From the NCBI RefSeq assembly GCF_002294995.1, contig NZ_NSGF01000001.1, forward strand, positions 310,001-374,000: a stretch of DNA of 64,000 nt. The letters are read 5' to 3'. The translations under genes were made by a program, and so were the position numbers. The notes beneath the pieces are model-generated. The model ran no database searches. It worked only from the letters and a program-made list of their open reading frames with translations, and was not told the origin of the DNA. Shown one piece after another: positions 60,598-64,000 of this stretch; the first letter of the stretch is position 1; every line of letters starts with the position of its first letter. Origin of the DNA: Mesorhizobium sp. WSM3860 (lineage in GTDB: Bacteria > Pseudomonadota > Alphaproteobacteria > Rhizobiales > Rhizobiaceae).

Positions 60598-60942
60598 ATG
60601 GACGATACACATCCGGCCGCGACGGCTTCCGGCAAGGTCGCTGGCCTGGCCGGCTTCTTCAGCGCACGTTGGCGGAGAGGCGTTCCGCTCGACCGGCTGT
60701 TCTGGCGCGACATGCTGGTCGCCGGCACGGCGATCAATATCGCTTCGTCCGCGCTGGCGCTTGTCCTGCTTGGGCTGAAGCTGCCGCTCTGGCTGGTGCT
60801 CACGGTGCATTTCCTCCCCGTTCCCTACAATATCTTTCTCGCCCTGGCCGTCTGGCGGACGGCGGAAAAGCCCGGCGGGTTCAAGGCGCAGCTGATGATG
60901 CTGGGCTCGGCGCTCTGGCTGATCGCGACGGTCGTTGTCTGA
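60598..60942 (+). CDS. Small hypothetical membrane protein
   Basis: The 114-residue product (ATG 60598; an in-frame ATG at 60574 adds 8 residues) has three hydrophobic stretches: MLVAGTAINIASSALALVLL, LPLWLVLTVHFLPVPYNIFL and AQLMMLGSALWLIATVVV. It is preceded by a cytoplasmic Arg-rich segment. No family is recognised. It is convergent with msrB, with a terminator between. Confidence 0.72.
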   Translation: MDDTHPAATASGKVAGLAGFFSARWRRGVPLDRLFWRDMLVAGTAINIASSALALVLLGLKLPLWLVLTVHFLPVPYNIFLALAVWRTAEKPGGFKAQLMMLGSALWLIATVVV

Positions 60943-60945
60943 ATC

Positions 60946-60971
60946 GAAAAAGGGCGGCCGAAGCCGCCCTT
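60946..60971 (-). terminator. Terminator for msrB
   Basis: AAGGGCGGC (60950-60958) pairs with GCCGCCCTT (60963-60971) around CGAA. Reading on the minus strand, the stem is followed by TTTTTCGATT, giving the T run expected for msrB, which ends at 60995. It might also stop transcripts from the small membrane protein gene. Confidence 0.85.
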
Positions 60972-60994
60972 ACAAAGCTATGACGAACTGCCTT

Positions 60995-61399
60995 TCAGGC
61001 CGCCGGCTCGAAGCGCAGGGCCACACCATTGATGCAATAGCGCAGGCCGGTGGGTGGCGGGCCGTCCTCGAAGACATGGCCGAGATGGCTGCCGCAACGC
61101 GAGCAATGGCACTCGGTGCGAACCATGCCGTAGCTGCGGTCGACGGTCGTCTCGATCGAGCCCGGGACCGGATCGTTGAAACTCGGCCAGCCGGTGCCGC
61201 TTTCGAACTTCAGCTTGGATTCGAACAAAGGCTGGTCGCAGCCGACGCAGAAGAAAGTGCCCGCGCGTTTCTCGTAAAGCAGGGCGCAACTGCCGGGACG
61301 CTCGGTGCCGTGGTTGCGCATGACGGCGTACTGCTCCGGCGTCAGCCGGGCGCGCCACTCGGCATCGGTGCGGGTGACGGGATAGGCGTGGGTGTCCAT
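60995..61399 (-). CDS. msrB: Peptide methionine-R-sulfoxide reductase MsrB
   Basis: The product is 134 residues from ATG 61399 ([20 protein letters not shown]) behind GGAGATTC. Two zinc CxxC pairs ([13 protein letters not shown] and [12 protein letters not shown]), the GTGWPSF signature and the catalytic Cys in [11 protein letters not shown] are all present. It repairs methionine-R-sulfoxide in proteins. An extension of the frame to 61540 is not supported. Confidence 0.95.
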   Translation of the reverse strand: MDTHAYPVTRTDAEWRARLTPEQYAVMRNHGTERPGSCALLYEKRAGTFFCVGCDQPLFESKLKFESGTGWPSFNDPVPGSIETTVDRSYGMVRTECHCSRCGSHLGHVFEDGPPPTGLRYCINGVALRFEPAA

Positions 61400-61493
61400 T
61401 GAATCTCCTCGGCCTTGGCGGCTCGTTGTTGGTTGGCAGCCTGTATTCGTGCAAACATAGGCCTTTGTTACAGGCGCTGCCAGCGGAAGGGCG

Positions 61494-62684
61494 CTAGTGC
61501 TTCCTCGAAAGCTGCTTCGTTGCCGCTTCGAGCCCGGCAAGCGTGAGCGGGAACATGCGGCCGCTGAAGATGTCGCTGATCATCGCGATGGAATGGGTGT
61601 AGCGCCAGTTCTTCTCAGCTTCAGGGTTCAGCCAGACGGCGTTCGGCCATTGCTGCAACAGCCGTGCGAGCCAGACGCTGCCGGCTTCCGGGTTCCAGTG
61701 CTCGACCGAGCCGCCGGGATGCGCGATCTCGTAAGGGCTCATCGATGCGTCGCCGACCACGATCACCTTATAGTCCGGGCCGTATTTGTGGAGCAGGTCG
61801 AAGGTCGGGATCGTCTCGGCGAGGCGGCGGCGGTTGTCCTTCCAGACGCGCTCGTAAAGGCAGTTGTGGAAGTAGAAATACTCGAGCTGCCGGAACTCGG
61901 CGCGGGCGGCCGAGAAAAGCTCCTCGACGCTCCTGATGTGATCGTCCATCGAGCCGCCGACATCGAAGAACATCAAAAGCTTCACCGCATTGCGCCGCTC
62001 GGGTCGCGTCTTGACGTCGAGATAGCCGTGTTCGGCTGTGGCATGGATGGTGCCGGGCAGGTCGAACTCCTTCTCGGCGCCCTCCCGCACCCAGCGGCGC
62101 AGCCGCTTCAGCGCCACCTTGATGTTGCGGGTGCCAAGCTCGACCGCGTCGTCGAAGTTCTTGAACTCGCGCTTGTCCCACACCTTCACGGCACGGCGGT
62201 GACGGCTTTCGTGCTGACCGACACGCACGCCTTCTGGATTATAGCCATAGGCGCCGAAGGGCGAGGTGCCGCCTGTGCCGATCCATTTCGAACCGCCCTG
62301 GTGGCGACCCTTTTGCTCCTCCAGGCGCTGCTTCAGCGTCGCCATCAGCTTCTCAAAGCCGCCCAGCGCCTCGACCAGCTTTTTCTCCTCTTCGCTTAGG
62401 TGCTTTGCGGCAAGCCGGCGCAGCCATTCCTCGGGAATATTGGCGACATCGACGGCGTCCGGGCCGGCGAGCGCTTCGACGCCCTTGAAGACATGCGCGA
62501 ACACCTGATCGAAACGGTCGATATGGCGCTCGTCTTTCACCAGGGCAGAGCGGGCGAGGTAGTAAAAACCCTCGACGTCATAGTCGACCAACCCAGCTTC
62601 CAGGCCTTCCAGCAGCGACAGATATTCCCTGAGCGAAACGGGAACCCGCGCGGCCTTCAATTCGAGGAAGAAGGGGATGAACAT
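61494..62684 (-). CDS. VWA domain protein partner of a MoxR ATPase (CoxE-like)
   Basis: The product is 396 residues from ATG 62684 ([20 protein letters not shown]). The VWA domain has a MIDAS-type motif [20 protein letters not shown] (DxGxS) and the later [13 protein letters not shown]. The N-terminal half is the helical CoxE/DUF58-like region. MoxR and VWA proteins form chaperone-like pairs that activate other enzymes. The MoxR gene is upstream, with a GNAT gene between. Confidence 0.87.
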   Translation of the reverse strand: MFIPFFLELKAARVPVSLREYLSLLEGLEAGLVDYDVEGFYYLARSALVKDERHIDRFDQVFAHVFKGVEALAGPDAVDVANIPEEWLRRLAAKHLSEEEKKLVEALGGFEKLMATLKQRLEEQKGRHQGGSKWIGTGGTSPFGAYGYNPEGVRVGQHESRHRRAVKVWDKREFKNFDDAVELGTRNIKVALKRLRRWVREGAEKEFDLPGTIHATAEHGYLDVKTRPERRNAVKLLMFFDVGGSMDDHIRSVEELFSAARAEFRQLEYFYFHNCLYERVWKDNRRRLAETIPTFDLLHKYGPDYKVIVVGDASMSPYEIAHPGGSVEHWNPEAGSVWLARLLQQWPNAVWLNPEAEKNWRYTHSIAMISDIFSGRMFPLTLAGLEAATKQLSRKH

Positions 62685-62691
62685 TTGCGCT

Positions 62692-63138
62692 TTATAGCAA
62701 ATCGTATTCGATGAAGCCCGTCCGCCGCGCGACACGGTCATACAGCCGGCGTGCGGTGGCGTTGGTTTCGTGCGTCATCCAGTAGACGTTCTTGACGCCG
62801 ATCTTGCCGGCCTCGTCCTGCACAGCTTTGATCAACGCCGCGCCAACACCCTTGCCGCGCATCTCAGGGTCGGCGAACAAATCCTGCAGATAGCAGTTGT
62901 TGACCTCTGACCAGCAGGACCGGTGATAGAGATAGTGCGTCAGGCCTACGGCCTTGCCGTCGAGCGTGGCGATGAAACCCTTCGGCTCGAACTCACCAGG
63001 CGTGAACAAGCGTTTCCACGTGACGTCATAAACCGCGTCCGGCAGCTTGGTCTCATAAAAGGTGAGGTAGGCGGTCCACAGGCGGCGCCAGTCGGCGTGA
63101 TCGGACTCGGCAAGCGGGCGAACAGTGGTCTCGGGCAT
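62692..63138 (-). CDS. GNAT family N-acetyltransferase
   Basis: The product is 148 residues from ATG 63138 behind GGAGG. The acetyl-CoA motif is LQDLFADPEMRGKGVGAALI (RxxGxG/A form), followed by MTHETNATARRLYDRVARRTG and a final FIEYDLL. Substrate unknown. It lies between the MoxR and VWA genes, 7 bases from the latter, and is likely co-transcribed, but is not a usual member of such pairs. Confidence 0.87.
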   Translation of the reverse strand: MPETTVRPLAESDHADWRRLWTAYLTFYETKLPDAVYDVTWKRLFTPGEFEPKGFIATLDGKAVGLTHYLYHRSCWSEVNNCYLQDLFADPEMRGKGVGAALIKAVQDEAGKIGVKNVYWMTHETNATARRLYDRVARRTGFIEYDLL

Positions 63139-63217
63139 TTTTTCCTCCAATGCTTTGGGTCCGAAGCTGCGACGGCGGCCGCTTGCCGGCAACGGTCCAC
63201 AGCAGGAGAAAGCGCTA

Positions 63218-64000
63218 TTACTGGCGCCTGGCCATGAAGGCCAGGCGTTCGAAGAGGTGCACGTCCTGCTCGTTCTTGAGCAGCGCGCCATGCAGCTTCG
63301 GCAACATGTTCTTCGGATCGGCGCGGAGATCCTCCGGCGCGATGTCGTCGGCGACCAGCAAGCGGATCCAGTCGAGCGCCTCGGAGGTGGATGGTTTCTT
63401 CTTCAGCCCGGGCACGTCGCGGATCTCGTAGAACTGGGTGAGTGCGGCCCGCACGAGATTCTGCTTGATGCCGGGATAATGCACGTCGACGATCCGGTGC
63501 AGCGTCTCGATATCGGGGAAGCGGATATAGTGGAAAAAGCAGCGGCGCAGAAAGGCGTCCGGCAGCTCCTTCTCGTTGTTGGAGGTGATGATGACGATGG
63601 GCCGAAATTCGGCGCGGATGGTCTCGCCGGTCTCGTAGACGAAGAACTCCATCCGGTCGAGTTCCTGCAGGAGATCATTCGGGAATTCGATGTCGGCCTT
63701 GTCGATCTCGTCGATCAGGAGAACGACCTTTTTCGGTGCCGCGAAGGCGTCCCACAGCTTGCCGCGCTTGATGTAATTCCTGATGTCGCTGAACCGGTCG
63801 TCGCCGAGCTGGCTGTCGCGCAGCCGCGAGACGGCGTCATACTCGTAGAGGCCCTGCTGCGCCTTGGTGGTCGATTTGACGTTCCATTCGATGAAATCGA
63901 GGCCGAGCGCCGCCGCCACCTGGCGGGCGAGTTCAGTCTTGCCGGTGCCTGGCTCGCCCTTGACCAGCAACGGTCGCTCCAGTGCGATCGCGGCGTTGAC
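63218..64000 (-). CDS. MoxR family AAA+ ATPase (5' end outside the window)
   Basis: The gene enters from beyond base 64000 on the minus strand; about 260 residues are visible. Walker A is KGEPGTGKTELARQVAAALG, Walker B is VVLLIDEIDKADIEFPNDLL, sensor 1 is IVIITSNNEKELPDAFLRRC, and the C-terminal lid follows. MoxR ATPases act with VWA partners to mature or assemble protein complexes. The VWA gene is 0.5 kb downstream. The annotated span is partial. Confidence 0.92.
   Translation of the reverse strand, partial: VNAAIALERPLLVKGEPGTGKTELARQVAAALGLDFIEWNVKSTTKAQQGLYEYDAVSRLRDSQLGDDRFSDIRNYIKRGKLWDAFAAPKKVVLLIDEIDKADIEFPNDLLQELDRMEFFVYETGETIRAEFRPIVIITSNNEKELPDAFLRRCFFHYIRFPDIETLHRIVDVHYPGIKQNLVRAALTQFYEIRDVPGLKKKPSTSEALDWIRLLVADDIAPEDLRADPKNMLPKLHGALLKNEQDVHLFERLAFMARRQ

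Noticed and set aside
61494..64000. MoxR/VWA pair as part of an antiphage or ternary defence system
   Set aside because: The pair is a common housekeeping-type chaperone module, the intervening gene is a GNAT, and no nuclease or sensor gene is present in the visible part.

Overview
The window is a GC-rich alphaproteobacterial chromosome segment, most likely from Mesorhizobium or a close Phyllobacteriaceae relative. This rests on the atpAGDC, obgE-proB-proA-nadD and rsfS-rlmH-envC-ctpA gene orders, an L21 with a C-terminal helix-hairpin-helix domain, GapR, a RIME-type palindrome and a hydroxyproline catabolic cluster. The genus is inferred by eye; no database search was run.

Layout. 1-3340: end of the F1-ATPase operon (atpA tail, atpG, atpD, atpC) closed by a strong terminator, then a signal peptidase I remnant. 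3595-7887: hexuronate catabolism (uxuB-like, uxaC, kduD-like, kdgF-like). 8152-15891: an accessory stretch with two sulfotransferases, a beta-propeller glycosidase-like protein, a recQ split by an in-frame amber codon, a TetR/metallo-hydrolase pair and a decayed IS481-type element next to tRNA-Ser(CGA). 16324-31900: core genes rplU, rpmA, obgE, proB, proA, nadD, rsfS, rlmH, an envC-like gene, ctpA, a divergent polysaccharide deacetylase and rppH; an MFS transporter and an MscS channel sit between nadD and rsfS. 31978-35627: alr, two overlapping rnk-type genes behind a structured leader, and dadA. 35629-38225: two overlapping genes for putative secreted phospholipases (PLA2-like lipoprotein and PLD-like). 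38979-41892: LysR, a 43-bp inverted repeat (RIME-like) and mmsA with a duplicated 3' tail. 42134-42993: two paralogous small secreted proteins. 43037-47122: a hydroxyproline module (GntR regulator, DapA-family deaminase, FAD dehydrogenase, epimerase). 48195-48581: an orphan ectoine synthase. 48998-54925: a complete liv branched-chain amino acid ABC transporter. 55129-58587: pyruvate carboxylase. 58997-64000: gapR, a MITE-like palindrome, an arsC-type reductase, msrB, a GNAT acetyltransferase and a VWA/MoxR pair.

How it fits together. Most of the window is housekeeping plus catabolism of plant- or soil-derived compounds (uronates, hydroxyproline, D-alanine, valine or inositol, branched-chain amino acids), with pyruvate carboxylase for anaplerosis. 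The less ordinary items are the tandem Rnk genes with their leader, the PLA2/PLD couple, the solitary EctC, the sulfotransferase/propeller pair, and several genes whose reading frames are interrupted (recQ, a sulfotransferase, a small secreted protein, the transposase). I see no CRISPR array, prophage or obviously new multi-gene defence system.
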